Shown in pieces: positions 7,822 to 15,941 of a DNA stretch of 64,000 bases. The notes under the pieces were generated by a model, which ran no database searches, was not told the DNA's origin, and worked only from the letters and a program-made list of their open reading frames with translations. Position numbers and translations under genes: made by a program. The stretch covers positions 248,001 through 312,000 of the forward strand of contig NZ_BEYR01000002.1 of the NCBI RefSeq assembly GCF_002933815.1, read 5' to 3'. Each line of letters begins with the position of its first letter. Positions within the stretch are counted from its first letter, which is position 1. The stretch is from Sphingobacterium sp. HMA12 (GTDB lineage: Bacteria; Bacteroidota; Bacteroidia; Sphingobacteriales; Sphingobacteriaceae).

Positions 7822-9468
7822 ATGAACAACAGAAATTATAACATCTATTTTAATACCCATACCATCAGCGGTATTATTATCTGTGCACTCCTCTATGTGA
7901 TATTTTTTGCAGGTTCATTTGCATTTTTCAGAAATGAGATCGCAGCCTGGCAAAATAATGTGTCGTACAAGACATATAAGGAAAACCATCAAAGCTTTGA
8001 CAAACTTCTGGATTCGCTAAAGGGTGAAACCAACCTCCATGGACGTGATATCAACTTCTATATGCATCGGGAGGGGACGTCCGCTTATGTGGGCTATACC
8101 GCGTCAAACGATACAATACTCAATAAGGAAAATCTATCCAAGATAACGCCTAAACAGAAAGCGGAAAAAAAGAAAGGCCGGAGACGGAGAGGCGGAGATG
8201 ATGACTCGAAAAATTTTACCTATAATTTTGTCAATCAAAAAGTAGGAGAATATGCGCAGAACTATGATATGGGCGAGTTTTTATTCCGCTTACATTTTCT
8301 GGCCCAACTCAATCAAGTCCCCATTAGCGTAGGAATAGCGCCATTTGGATATCTCGTTGCAGGAATTACAGCCTTTATCTTTTTATTTGCATTGATAACA
8401 GGTTTGTTATTGCATTGGGACAAATTAGTATCGAACTTTTTTGTTTTTAGGCCATTCAGCAAGTGGAAGACGGTCTGGACAGATATGCACACCGCCCTTG
8501 GAGTAATCGGGTTCCCTTTTCAGTTTATTTTTGCCGTTACGGGTACATTTCTGATTGTTAATTCAGTTTTGGCTCTCCCTTTCAGCAAATTACTGTATGC
8601 TGGTGACCAGCAGAAGATGTATCAGGATATTGGTGTCTCAGCGAATGAGAGTTATGCTTATAGCTATAAACCCTTAAACAGAGATATGAAGATCGCTCCT
8701 TTTTTGGATATGGCAAAGACAAAATGGCCGGAAAGCGAGTTTTTGCGTATTGTGGTAAAAAACTATGCGGATTCAAATATGCATGTTATTATGGAACTTG
8801 AACCACATTTTAACAGCAGCTTTGCCGGATCTGGAATTTTGACTGTGAAGGTGGCCGATAATAAAATTGTAGAGGAGAAATCACCATTAACAGGAGCGAG
8901 CTATGCCGATTATGTCCGAAGCATTATATACCGTTTGCATTATGGTGACTATGGTGGATACCCGCTCAAAATGGTTTATTTTATTCTGGGCGTAATGGGT
9001 TGTCTGGTTATTATTTCCGGAATTCTGATCTGGTTGGTTGCCCGTGATAAAAACAATGTCATTCCGAGAAAACGTAAATTCAACTTTTGGGCGGCCAATA
9101 TCTTTACAGCGATATGTCTGACGATGCTCCCTGTTACGGCGATTACATTTATCGCGATCAAGATCAGTCCCAAAGTGGACCAGGATTTTATCTATCGGGT
9201 CTATTTCTATGCATGGTTGGTTCTCTCCCTCTATTATATCATTCGTCGAAGTATAAGAAGGACAAACCGTGAAACGCTGTTGGTCGGAAGTATCTTTGCA
9301 TTTATTGTCCCTATAGCCAATGGTCTGGTGACCCATAATTGGCTTTGGAAAACATTTGTGAATGGACAACGCGATTTATTTATTGTCGATTTTCTTTGGT
9401 TGATGATCGGTATTATCGGACTACTGGCCTTTTATAAGACAAAAAAATTCTTTCAGAAAATTCAGTAA
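7822..9468 (+). CDS. PepSY-associated TM helix protein (putative periplasmic/inner-membrane ferric reductase)
   Basis: A 548-residue inner-membrane protein of the PepSY_TM family. TM1 is at about residues 14-35, followed by a periplasmic domain, TM segments at 175-196 and 230-255, a second PepSY-like domain, and four or more C-terminal TM helices (391-415, 428-450, 463-480, 490-540). FoxB-type relatives reduce Fe(III)-siderophores at the inner membrane using haem held by TM histidines. Candidate histidines here are FNTHTISG (TM1), LLHWDK and DMHTALG (middle) and YRLHYGDYGG. A very basic insert (KKKGRRRRGGDDD, about 113-126) is unusual. It is the last gene of the operon and is followed by a strong terminator. 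Confidence 0.87.
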   Translation: MNNRNYNIYFNTHTISGIIICALLYVIFFAGSFAFFRNEIAAWQNNVSYKTYKENHQSFDKLLDSLKGETNLHGRDINFYMHREGTSAYVGYTASNDTILNKENLSKITPKQKAEKKKGRRRRGGDDDSKNFTYNFVNQKVGEYAQNYDMGEFLFRLHFLAQLNQVPISVGIAPFGYLVAGITAFIFLFALITGLLLHWDKLVSNFFVFRPFSKWKTVWTDMHTALGVIGFPFQFIFAVTGTFLIVNSVLALPFSKLLYAGDQQKMYQDIGVSANESYAYSYKPLNRDMKIAPFLDMAKTKWPESEFLRIVVKNYADSNMHVIMELEPHFNSSFAGSGILTVKVADNKIVEEKSPLTGASYADYVRSIIYRLHYGDYGGYPLKMVYFILGVMGCLVIISGILIWLVARDKNNVIPRKRKFNFWAANIFTAICLTMLPVTAITFIAIKISPKVDQDFIYRVYFYAWLVLSLYYIIRRSIRRTNRETLLVGSIFAFIVPIANGLVTHNWLWKTFVNGQRDLFIVDFLWLMIGIIGLLAFYKTKKFFQKIQ

Positions 9469-9504
9469 TTAGAATCCGTTACTCTCAACATTTCGTATGA
9501 TAAA

Positions 9505-9551
9505 ATATATGCCTAAAGGCTGCTTGAATAAAGCAGCCTTTAGGCATATAT
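9505..9551 (+). terminator. Long perfect stem-loop ending the TonB/PepSY operon
   Basis: A 21-bp perfect stem (9505-9525 with 9531-9551) with loop GAATA, 37 bases after the PepSY stop. No long U-tract follows, but a stem of this length is the usual Bacteroidota operon end. Confidence 0.75.
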
Positions 9552-9633
9552 AAGGTACGGCTAAAGTATCTGTAAAGTACTTTTCGCCTTGCACAATTTA
9601 CGAGAGGAGGTGGTATTGGACGGGTAAAGCGTT

Positions 9634-9866
9634 TTCGTTAATCTGTTGTCTCTTGTTCGACAGCTATTCGGATGTTGTTCGGCAATCCTTCGGGCTTCCG
9701 TTGCTATTGCTTCGGGACAGCGTTGGGATTGGTCTGACTGTTCTTCGACTGTTGTTTGCCTTGTTGCCGATGAATCACCGAAGCAGAACCGACCAAATAT
9801 CGAAGCAATCCCGAAGCAGTCCCGAAGTTGGTGCGAAGCATGTGCGGATCGTACCCGAATGTTAAT
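9634..9866. repeat. 11-base-period degenerate repeat array with inverted halves
   Basis: On the left, TTCG-type units recur on an 11-base lattice: 9634, 9656, 9667, 9678, 9689, 9711 and 9744, with degenerate units at the positions between. On the right, CGAA- or CGA/CGG-type units start at 9779, 9790, 9801, 9812, 9823, 9834, 9845 and 9856, again every 11 bases. The right motif is the reverse complement of the left, so the array is two opposed tracts. Open frames through it are by-products of the periodicity; three 11-base units make an 11-residue peptide repeat in any frame. I recall similar FG/SE-rich arrays in other Sphingobacteriaceae genomes but could not check this. Confidence 0.8.
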
Positions 9867-9877
9867 GGCATTTGAAC

Positions 9878-9917
9878 GGACTTGAGGGGACTTTAAGGGA
9901 GTTGAAGGGACTTTGTT
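9878..9917. repeat. Four 10-base tandem repeats (GGACTT-type)
   Basis: GGACTTGAGG, GGACTTTAAG, GGAGTTGAAG and GGACTTTGTT follow one another without gaps at 9878, 9888, 9898 and 9908. They directly follow the 11-base array and precede the orphan gene by about 100 bases. The rest of the gap to 10014 is AT-rich, with a weak TAGTTTTA promoter-like element near 9981. Confidence 0.7.
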
Positions 9918-10014
9918 GTAATTGTCTTGATCTTATTTATGTGTTGTAAAAGGAATTGTTGTTTAATTCATACGATTATTGTAGTTTTAAAGTATACCAG
10001 TTTAACTTCATCGT

Positions 10015-10797
10015 ATGAAGAAATCTCCCGGCAAGGGTAAAAAAGAACGAAAGCAAGGGGATGCTTATGATCTAAGTGAAAACAGCAAGTTGACAGGGCG
10101 TGATTTTACGTACAACAGTAATCTGGCCAGTCGTTTGTATCAGATTTTAAAACCTATGCTACGAGCAGCCTGTGAACGTACGACCTACATCAGGTTGCAG
10201 AATGCGCTTTATGCGGCAGTACGCAACGACTGTGAGCACGGACTCGGAAGCTTACGGCTTGGATATGGATCAGTACTCCCCTTGAAGGGGTTCCGGTACT
10301 CCAAACGGGTCAGCTGGAGCAACTTCTTTATGAATCACCCAGCTGCACATTTTGACGAGGCTCAGCAACGAATTCGGGTTCAGCTCCCTTTGGCAGGTCT
10401 CCGTAAATTTGATTTAATTCATGAAAGGCTAGCTAAAATAGACATAAAAATATATTGTGTGGTGATTCAACTAGATGATCGCCATACTATATTTTACCAT
10501 GTTAGCAAAACCTTGGAGCTAAGAAAAGAAGATCACAAAGTGGACCGTGGCATTACTTTCACATTGGAGGACTGTAAAGATGCCGTTATTTTATGTCTGG
10601 GCACAGTAAGGTGCTGGCTGAGGAGCCCTGATGGGTGTGACGAATTTATGTCCAATAGTAGTACCCTGATGACCGGTGAAGTTTTCGATGCATTCCTGAT
10701 CCGTGAGGGTAAGGAAACCATATTTCCTGACGAAAAATTCGATAAATTGCCGCCGCCTATTTTACCGGGCGATGATGATGAGGTAGACTGGGATTAA
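10015..10797 (+). CDS. Orphan conserved-hypothetical-type protein downstream of repeat array
   Basis: A 260-residue soluble protein with no signal peptide or TM segment. The first 30 residues are basic and polar (MKKSPGKGKKERKQG); residues 32-100 contain SRLYQILKPMLRAACERTTYIRLQNALYAAVRND followed by LKGFRYSKRVSW, and the C-terminus is strongly acidic (LPPPILPGDDDEVDWD). The motif order helix, LQNAL..A, then L.GF.(Y/F) recalls a Bacteroidota family often found beside repeat arrays, but I cannot name a domain. It converges on the MocR gene with only 4 bases between stop codons. The function is unknown. Confidence 0.7.
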   Translation: MKKSPGKGKKERKQGDAYDLSENSKLTGRDFTYNSNLASRLYQILKPMLRAACERTTYIRLQNALYAAVRNDCEHGLGSLRLGYGSVLPLKGFRYSKRVSWSNFFMNHPAAHFDEAQQRIRVQLPLAGLRKFDLIHERLAKIDIKIYCVVIQLDDRHTIFYHVSKTLELRKEDHKVDRGITFTLEDCKDAVILCLGTVRCWLRSPDGCDEFMSNSSTLMTGEVFDAFLIREGKETIFPDEKFDKLPPPILPGDDDEVDWD

Positions 10798-10801
10798 TAG
10801 C

Positions 10802-12217
10802 TTAGATAAGGGCTTTAAAAAAGCGGCCCAACCGCATCAGGTCATGTGCTGTTTTTTCATTCCAGTCAACAGCATAGTTCAGCCGGATACAGTTTTTAAA
10901 CTGATCATGCTGGGTAAACATTCGGCCGGGGGCAAAGCTCAATTTCTGTTTCAGCGCGTAATCATAGAGTACCGTTGAATCAATTTTTGTATCCATTTCC
11001 AGCCAGAGCACAAAGCCACCTTCGGGTTGCGACATCTTTGTATTGTCAGGAAAATGGGTCTCGATACTGTTTCTGAAGTTGATATAATTGTTATACAGCT
11101 TCTTTCTAAAGGTATTGAGGTGATGGTCATACCTTCCGATCTGCAGAAATTTGGCCACCGCTTCCTGATAGATAGCGGGCTGCGAGATGGTCTGGACCAG
11201 TCGTTGTTTGAGAATCCTGTCTTTGTACTGTCCGGGTTCGACCCATCCGATCCGGAAACTTGGGGCCAATACCTTGGTAACAGATCCACACCACATGACC
11301 AAACCTTCTTCATCAAAGTATTTACAGGGTTTGGGTCGTGAGTTACCGAAATAAATATTTCCATAAAGGTCATCTTCGATCAAGGGGATATGATGGAAAG
11401 CAAGGAGTTTGACAAGTTCTTTTTTATGTTCATCGGGCATCAACGCGCCCAAGGGGTTGCTGAAATTGGAAACAAAACAGCAGACATCGATTTTATGGAT
11501 CACTTTTTTCAGGGCGTCCAGTTCAATGCCCGTAATGGGGTGGGTCGGTATCTCAATGGTCTTTAAACCCAACACCTGAAACGCCTGGATAAAGCCAAAA
11601 TAGAGGGGGCTTTCCACGGCAATGGTGTCGCCGGGTTTCGTGACCGCACGGAGGCAGCTATAAATGGCATTCATGGCACCCGAAGTGATAATCAGGTCTT
11701 CGTCGCTTATTTTTCCTTCTAGTACGAGGGACCATTTGGCAATCTCTTTACGTAAAGTCGGACTACCCTGCACCTGCCCGTAATGATCACCGTAATCATG
11801 CAGCTCGTGTACGGTCTCCAGGATACATTTGTTGAGCTTCTGAATGGGGAGCAAAGAAGGGCTGGGTAATCCCAAAGAGAATCGCGTAATTTCCTTATCC
11901 TCCAATGAGTGGAAAACTTTATCAATCAATGCTGCGGGATCTTGCTTCTTTTCGTCAATCTTAAATGTTGAGATGGACGGTATAGACATCCGGCGTTGAC
12001 CGGCCAGGCTGACAAAAAATCCCGATTTGGGGCGAGACTCGATCAGAGATCTGCTCTCGAGCTCCATGTAGGCGCTCTTTGCCGTATTTAAGCTCACATT
12101 ATACAATTTTTGCGCACTACGGACAGAAGGAAGACGATCACCGTAGGTCAAAGAGCCATTTTTGATCTGGTTCTCTACGATGTTTGCAATTTTCTTATAC
12201 AATTGTTGCTGCTCCAT
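10802..12217 (-). CDS. MocR-type regulator: GntR HTH fused to class I aminotransferase fold
   Basis: A 471-residue PLP-binding transcription factor. Residues 1-75 form a GntR winged helix (GDRLPSVRSAQKLYNVSLNTAKSAYMELESRSLIESRPKSGFFV). Residues 110-471 form the aminotransferase domain, with LSLG-like FSLGLPSPSL, ITSGAMNAIYSCLRAV, VESPLYFG, VSNFSNPLG, EDDLYGNI and the Schiff-base lysine in CGSVTKVLAPSFRIGW. MocR proteins sense PLP or amino-group metabolites and usually bind direct repeats near their own promoter. It is the second gene of a minus-strand pair (2-base gap after the 122-residue gene), and three GGTACAG repeats surround the predicted promoter. Confidence 0.93.
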   Translation of the reverse strand: MEQQQLYKKIANIVENQIKNGSLTYGDRLPSVRSAQKLYNVSLNTAKSAYMELESRSLIESRPKSGFFVSLAGQRRMSIPSISTFKIDEKKQDPAALIDKVFHSLEDKEITRFSLGLPSPSLLPIQKLNKCILETVHELHDYGDHYGQVQGSPTLRKEIAKWSLVLEGKISDEDLIITSGAMNAIYSCLRAVTKPGDTIAVESPLYFGFIQAFQVLGLKTIEIPTHPITGIELDALKKVIHKIDVCCFVSNFSNPLGALMPDEHKKELVKLLAFHHIPLIEDDLYGNIYFGNSRPKPCKYFDEEGLVMWCGSVTKVLAPSFRIGWVEPGQYKDRILKQRLVQTISQPAIYQEAVAKFLQIGRYDHHLNTFRKKLYNNYINFRNSIETHFPDNTKMSQPEGGFVLWLEMDTKIDSTVLYDYALKQKLSFAPGRMFTQHDQFKNCIRLNYAVDWNEKTAHDLMRLGRFFKALI

Positions 12218-12219
12218 AC

Positions 12220-12588
12220 TTATACTAATTTACTGTTTCCCTTTGGATTTACCCAATCATGAAAATGACGGATTCCCCTTTTTAGCGATTCTTCGTCGCC
12301 AAACATATTTAAAAGCTGCTGTTCGAAATAAACCTGCGCTTTGCGCTTAAATACCATTGATAAGTCTTCGGAAACTTCAGTTCGATACGAAATTTCGACA
12401 GTGAGGTTGTTGTTTTCGGAGACTGTAGCAGAAGAAACAGCTGCTATTTCCTCGTTTTGGGCAAGCAAGAGAAAAGGCATGTGCTGCAGGTTTTTGTTGG
12501 TTACTTCGGACTGAGCCTTTTTTAGTAGGGAGAGATCAGAGAGATCAACCTGTCTGATGGAATACGATTGATGTGTTGTAGTCGACAT
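12220..12588 (-). CDS. Small soluble protein cotranscribed with MocR regulator, function unknown
   Basis: A 122-residue cytoplasmic protein, stop 2 bases before the MocR start, so probably translationally coupled. The beginning YSIRQVDLSDLSLLKKAQSE followed by a beta-strand-like LLLAQNEEIAAVSSATVSENNNLTVEISYR looks like the first half of a GNAT acetyltransferase fold, but the acetyl-CoA loop is missing, so that reading is only a suggestion. As first gene behind the direct-repeat promoter it may be the direct target of the regulator. Confidence 0.75.
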   Translation of the reverse strand: MSTTTHQSYSIRQVDLSDLSLLKKAQSEVTNKNLQHMPFLLLAQNEEIAAVSSATVSENNNLTVEISYRTEVSEDLSMVFKRKAQVYFEQQLLNMFGDEESLKRGIRHFHDWVNPKGNSKLV

Positions 12589-12619
12589 GGCAATAAATCT
12601 TTTTTGCTAATTTAAGAAG

Positions 12620-12668
12620 GGTACAGGCCGAATTTGAGGTACAGAATTAGGGCAAAACTAGGGTACAG
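12620..12668 (-). promoter_or_regulatory. MocR operon promoter with three GGTACAG direct repeats
   Basis: GGTACAG occurs at 12620-12626, 12638-12644 and 12662-12668, all in the same orientation. The minus strand carries TAGTTTTG at 12660-12653, a perfect TAnnTTTG. One repeat sits immediately upstream of this -7 box and two lie downstream across the expected start (about 12646). This is the arrangement expected for an autoregulating MocR protein, which typically binds direct repeats; which protein binds is inference. Confidence 0.55.
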
Positions 12669-12774
12669 ATGAAAAAGTAAAAAATATGACCGGGAGTTGA
12701 TGGTTTTTAATTTCCATTTAAGATCTTTACAAGAGTTAATGAAATGTCTCAAGACCAATAAATTATGACAGCCT

Positions 12775-14352
12775 ATGCATAACTTGTTTCCGCTATTTAT
12801 TGCCATGATTACGGCCATCGTTCTACTTGAAATGCTGGCCACGAAACTTCGGGTTGCTTATCCCATTTTATTGGTTTTGGCGGGCTTGATTGTCAGCTTT
12901 ATTCCAACCTTGCCCGTTGTTGCGATCGATCCGGATGTTATTTTTCTGATTTTCCTTCCCCCCTTATTATGTGAGGCTGCATGGTCGATTTCGTATAAGG
13001 AGATGAAGAAATGGTGGCGTATTATTGGAAGTTTTGCCTTTTTGGTCGTTTTCTTCACTGCGCTATCCGTTGCGGTGGTTGCCAATCATTATATTCCAGG
13101 TTTCACGCTCGCGATGGGCTTTCTACTGGGCGGAATTGTTTCTCCTCCGGATGCCGTCAGTACGGGTGCAATCATGAAGTTTGTGAAAGTTCCAAAATCT
13201 ACTTCTGCAATCCTGGAAGGGGAGAGTCTGTTGAATGATGCTTCCTCTTTGATTATTGTCCGTTTTGCCCTGATTGCCGTGGGTATGGGACAGTTTGTAT
13301 GGCAGGAAGCAGCGGTATCGTTTATCTGGATGTTGGTCGGTGGGGTTGGTATCGGTGTCCTTTTGGGCTGGTTTTTTATTCAGGCACATAAACGCTTACC
13401 GACGGATGCTCCATCGGATATTGCTCTGACCTTGATCGAACCCTATTTTATGTATTGGATTGCCGAGCAGTTTCACAGTTCTGGGGTGCTGGCCGTCGTT
13501 GCGGGAAGTCTGTTGATGTCCAACCAGCGGCTTAAATTTCTGAACAGTACCAGTCGCGTGCGGGGGCTGAGTGTCTGGGAGAGTTTTGTGTTTATCCTGA
13601 ATGGCATTGTATTTTTCATTATCGGTCTTGATCTTCCCGAAATTGTAGCTGGTTTGCGCGCAAATGGCACTTCACTGCGGGAGGCGATCGGTTATGGTCT
13701 TTTGGTTACAGCAGTCCTTATCTTTGCTCGTATGATCAGTGCCTATGCTGCGATGATTGCGACGCTTATCTTTCGTCCAAGTGTGGCACCTAGGGCGCGG
13801 TCTTCAAAACAACGGTTCTTTATGCCACTTTTACTGGGCTGGACGGGGATGCGGGGAGTAGTTTCCCTGGCAGCTGCGCTTTCCATTCCTTTGGTCATGA
13901 ATGGTACCGTGATACCTCAGCGTCATCTGATTCTATTTATCACCTTTGTCGTCATTCTCTCGACCCTTTTGGTTCAGGGACTCACTTTACCCTACCTGAT
14001 CAGGCGGACGGGACTCTCTGATTTTTTTTCGGAGGAATCCGAAGAAGTTGCCAAACAGCAGATGAAGCAGGGCTTAAAACAGCATGTCTATCAGTTCCTC
14101 AGAGATAAATATGAGAAAGAAGAACACAATCGGGAGGCAATGGAAAGGATTTTGAAACATTGGGAGGAAAAGGTCAATGCTGCGGATGATTCGTGGATGA
14201 ACGAACGTACGAAAGTGATTTTCATTGAGCTTTTGGATGTACAGCGCGAATACCTGGAAAAATTGAATAGTGAATCGACAATTGATGAGGATATTGTCCG
14301 TGCGCAGCTCTATCAGATTGACCTGGAGGAAGAGCGCCTGCGCATGATATAA
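12775..14352 (+). CDS. Na+/H+ antiporter, CPA1 (NhaP) family
   Basis: A 525-residue inner-membrane exchanger with about 12 TM helices over residues 1-415 and a charged cytoplasmic tail with a helical EEESEEVAKQQMKQG...EEHNREAMERILKHWEEK region. CPA1 signatures include LIFLPPLLCEAAWSISY, GGIVSPPDAVSTGAIMKFVKVPKS and the ND motif in LEGESLLNDASSLIIVRFAL. It exchanges cytoplasmic Na+ (or K+) for H+ in pH and salt homeostasis. It is divergent from the MocR pair, so it might share that control region, but no perfect -7 box is seen on its own strand. Confidence 0.93.
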   Translation: MHNLFPLFIAMITAIVLLEMLATKLRVAYPILLVLAGLIVSFIPTLPVVAIDPDVIFLIFLPPLLCEAAWSISYKEMKKWWRIIGSFAFLVVFFTALSVAVVANHYIPGFTLAMGFLLGGIVSPPDAVSTGAIMKFVKVPKSTSAILEGESLLNDASSLIIVRFALIAVGMGQFVWQEAAVSFIWMLVGGVGIGVLLGWFFIQAHKRLPTDAPSDIALTLIEPYFMYWIAEQFHSSGVLAVVAGSLLMSNQRLKFLNSTSRVRGLSVWESFVFILNGIVFFIIGLDLPEIVAGLRANGTSLREAIGYGLLVTAVLIFARMISAYAAMIATLIFRPSVAPRARSSKQRFFMPLLLGWTGMRGVVSLAAALSIPLVMNGTVIPQRHLILFITFVVILSTLLVQGLTLPYLIRRTGLSDFFSEESEEVAKQQMKQGLKQHVYQFLRDKYEKEEHNREAMERILKHWEEKVNAADDSWMNERTKVIFIELLDVQREYLEKLNSESTIDEDIVRAQLYQIDLEEERLRMI

Positions 14353-14435
14353 TGCTAATGCAGTGGTATTCTATTGATCGGGATAAATAATAATAGTTGT
14401 AGCCCTTTTGGGCTTGGTACATAAGTTGAATTGCG

Positions 14436-15074
14436 ATGAAAGTAATAATAACAGGGGCCACAGGGATGGTCGGAGAAGGTGTTTTATTGGAATGTCTTCA
14501 AAATGATAAAATAGATGCAGTATTGAGCATATCACGCCGTACTGCTGATATACAGCATCCAAAGTTAAAGGAGCTTTTGGTTAAGGATTTTACGGATCTT
14601 TCCGAAGTTGAGACGGAGATCGGCGGCTATGATGCCTGTTTTTATTGCGCAGGTGTCAGTTCAGTTGGCATGAAAGAGGATAAATACCGCTATATCACCT
14701 ATGATACGACGTTGGCATTTGCAAAATCGCTGTTGAAGATCAATCCCGAAATCAGCTTTATCTACGTGTCTGGAGCGAGTACAGATAGTACAGAACAGGG
14801 ACGGGTGATGTGGGCGAGAGTGAAGGGCAAGACGGAAAATGATCTGGCGAAATTGCCATTTAAGAAAGAATACAATTTCCGCCCGGGCGGAATGACGACC
14901 GTCGCGGGACAGAAGCATGCCAATCCATTCTCGTTTGTTGCCAAGATTATAAGGTTCTTTGCCCCTTCGGCAGTGTTGTCGCTACATGAAGTGGGGCGGG
15001 CGATGATTCATGCCGTGGAGCGGGACGATGTAAAAAATATATTGGAAATCAAGGATATTAGAGCTTTAGCTTAG
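14436..15074 (+). CDS. NAD(P)-binding Rossmann protein (atypical SDR / epimerase-like)
   Basis: A 212-residue cytoplasmic protein opening with the dinucleotide-binding motif MKVIITGATGMVGEGVLLECL. After the Rossmann start come CFYCAGVSSVGMKEDKYRYITYD and a short FIYVSGASTDSTEQGRVMWARVKGKTENDL, where an SDR tyrosine would be expected but the usual YxxxK pair is not clear. This is the small atypical SDR group often annotated as NAD-dependent epimerase or oxidoreductase; the substrate is unknown. A weak AGCCC/GGGCT hairpin (14401-14414) separates it from the antiporter. Confidence 0.85.
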   Translation: MKVIITGATGMVGEGVLLECLQNDKIDAVLSISRRTADIQHPKLKELLVKDFTDLSEVETEIGGYDACFYCAGVSSVGMKEDKYRYITYDTTLAFAKSLLKINPEISFIYVSGASTDSTEQGRVMWARVKGKTENDLAKLPFKKEYNFRPGGMTTVAGQKHANPFSFVAKIIRFFAPSAVLSLHEVGRAMIHAVERDDVKNILEIKDIRALA

Positions 15075-15104
15075 TGCATGAATGGATATAAGATCTTTCG
15101 GCTT

Positions 15105-15653
15105 TTATTTCCATTTCCAGTCTAGTTCCTCCTGATAGGCGATATGAAGACGTTGGCTGAGCTTTATCAGGAAAGCTTTAAATTCGGCGGTATCTTCGAT
15201 CTGCTGTTTTGGAAAAAACAGTTGATCGGCCATTTTTAGTTTGATAAAAAATGCGAAGGCCGTTTCGGTCATATATTCAAACTGATCGTATTGATATTTG
15301 GACTCCATTTGTGTGCTTTTGATCTGGAGATAATTGTCTTCAAAAGTAATTGTATGGAGGATGCCGATCCGATTTTGAAATTCGGGGCTTTTGACATATT
15401 TGCTGAAATAGCGTTTATAGTATATCCCAAGATATTTGGGAAAGAACAGAAAGGCGATTATGCTCACACCGATAATCAAAATGGCCAGTTGACGTTCATA
15501 ATAGAAAAACGGGATGGCAAGTATCAGCATGAGCAGCATAAACATGAAACGTGATTTTTTGCGTGCTTTAATTATTTGGGGTGATTTGGACATGCTGAAC
15601 AGCAATGCATCCAGTTGATCTTGCTCGGAAAGGGTCAGTTGAAGTTCTTTCAT
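15105..15653 (-). CDS. YcxB-like membrane protein
   Basis: A 182-residue protein with two adjacent TM helices (about 37-55 and 58-78) near the N-terminus and a C-terminal cytoplasmic beta-rich domain with ITFEDNYLQIKSTQMESKYQYDQFEYMTETAFAFFIKLKMADQLFFPKQQ. The pattern of two helices followed by TF.E..l..ks......y..i....e....f.l......l.iPK matches the YcxB-like family, whose role is unknown. It converges with the SDR-like gene (30-base gap). Confidence 0.8.
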   Translation of the reverse strand: MKELQLTLSEQDQLDALLFSMSKSPQIIKARKKSRFMFMLLMLILAIPFFYYERQLAILIIGVSIIAFLFFPKYLGIYYKRYFSKYVKSPEFQNRIGILHTITFEDNYLQIKSTQMESKYQYDQFEYMTETAFAFFIKLKMADQLFFPKQQIEDTAEFKAFLIKLSQRLHIAYQEELDWKWK

Positions 15654-15815
15654 AACGTAAATGTATTAAATTGGTAAGATAATCGGAATATTTCCGACTA
15701 TCTGCAAATAATTTGACATGTCTGTTTTTTGCACCAGCGGAGATCCGATAATATAAGGTTGGTATGGTCGCGGGTGAGCTTCCAGGGCTCGACGAATTAG
15801 GTAAGAATCATGCTA

Positions 15816-15875
15816 TTCACCAAAAGTAATGCTTTTTGGTGAGTTCGTTCACTGAAAAGCATTACTTTCAGTGAA
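15816..15875. repeat. Inverted pair of 28-base hairpins with complementary loops (REP/BIME-like or kissing RNA)
   Basis: Hairpin 1: stem 15817-15825 with 15834-15842, loop GTAATGCT. Hairpin 2: stem 15848-15857 with 15866-15875, loop AGCATTAC, the exact reverse complement of loop 1. The units are separated by about 4 bases. Comparing unit 1 with the reverse complement of unit 2, two stem pairs differ by compensatory changes (C-G to T-A and A-T to G-C), so pairing appears conserved. It lies 3' of the HEPN gene in a 288-base gap with no other recognisable content. Confidence 0.85.
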
Positions 15876-15941
15876 TGGAGTGGTAGGATTTTGATGTAGT
15901 GACTGATTAAAAGTAGCCTGACGTATATCGGTATTTATTTC

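Noticed and set aside
8887..9369. 160-residue minus-strand frame inside the PepSY gene
   Set aside because: It is antisense to a well-supported coding region and has no recognisable motif.
9634..9866. CRISPR array reading of the periodic repeat
   Set aside because: Units are 11 bases with no spacers of uniform length and no cas genes nearby.
9646..9885. Two overlapping plus-strand frames through the 11-base array as protein-coding genes
   Set aside because: The 11-base period keeps frames open by repetition; neither has a plausible start context or a protein-like sequence apart from the repeat.
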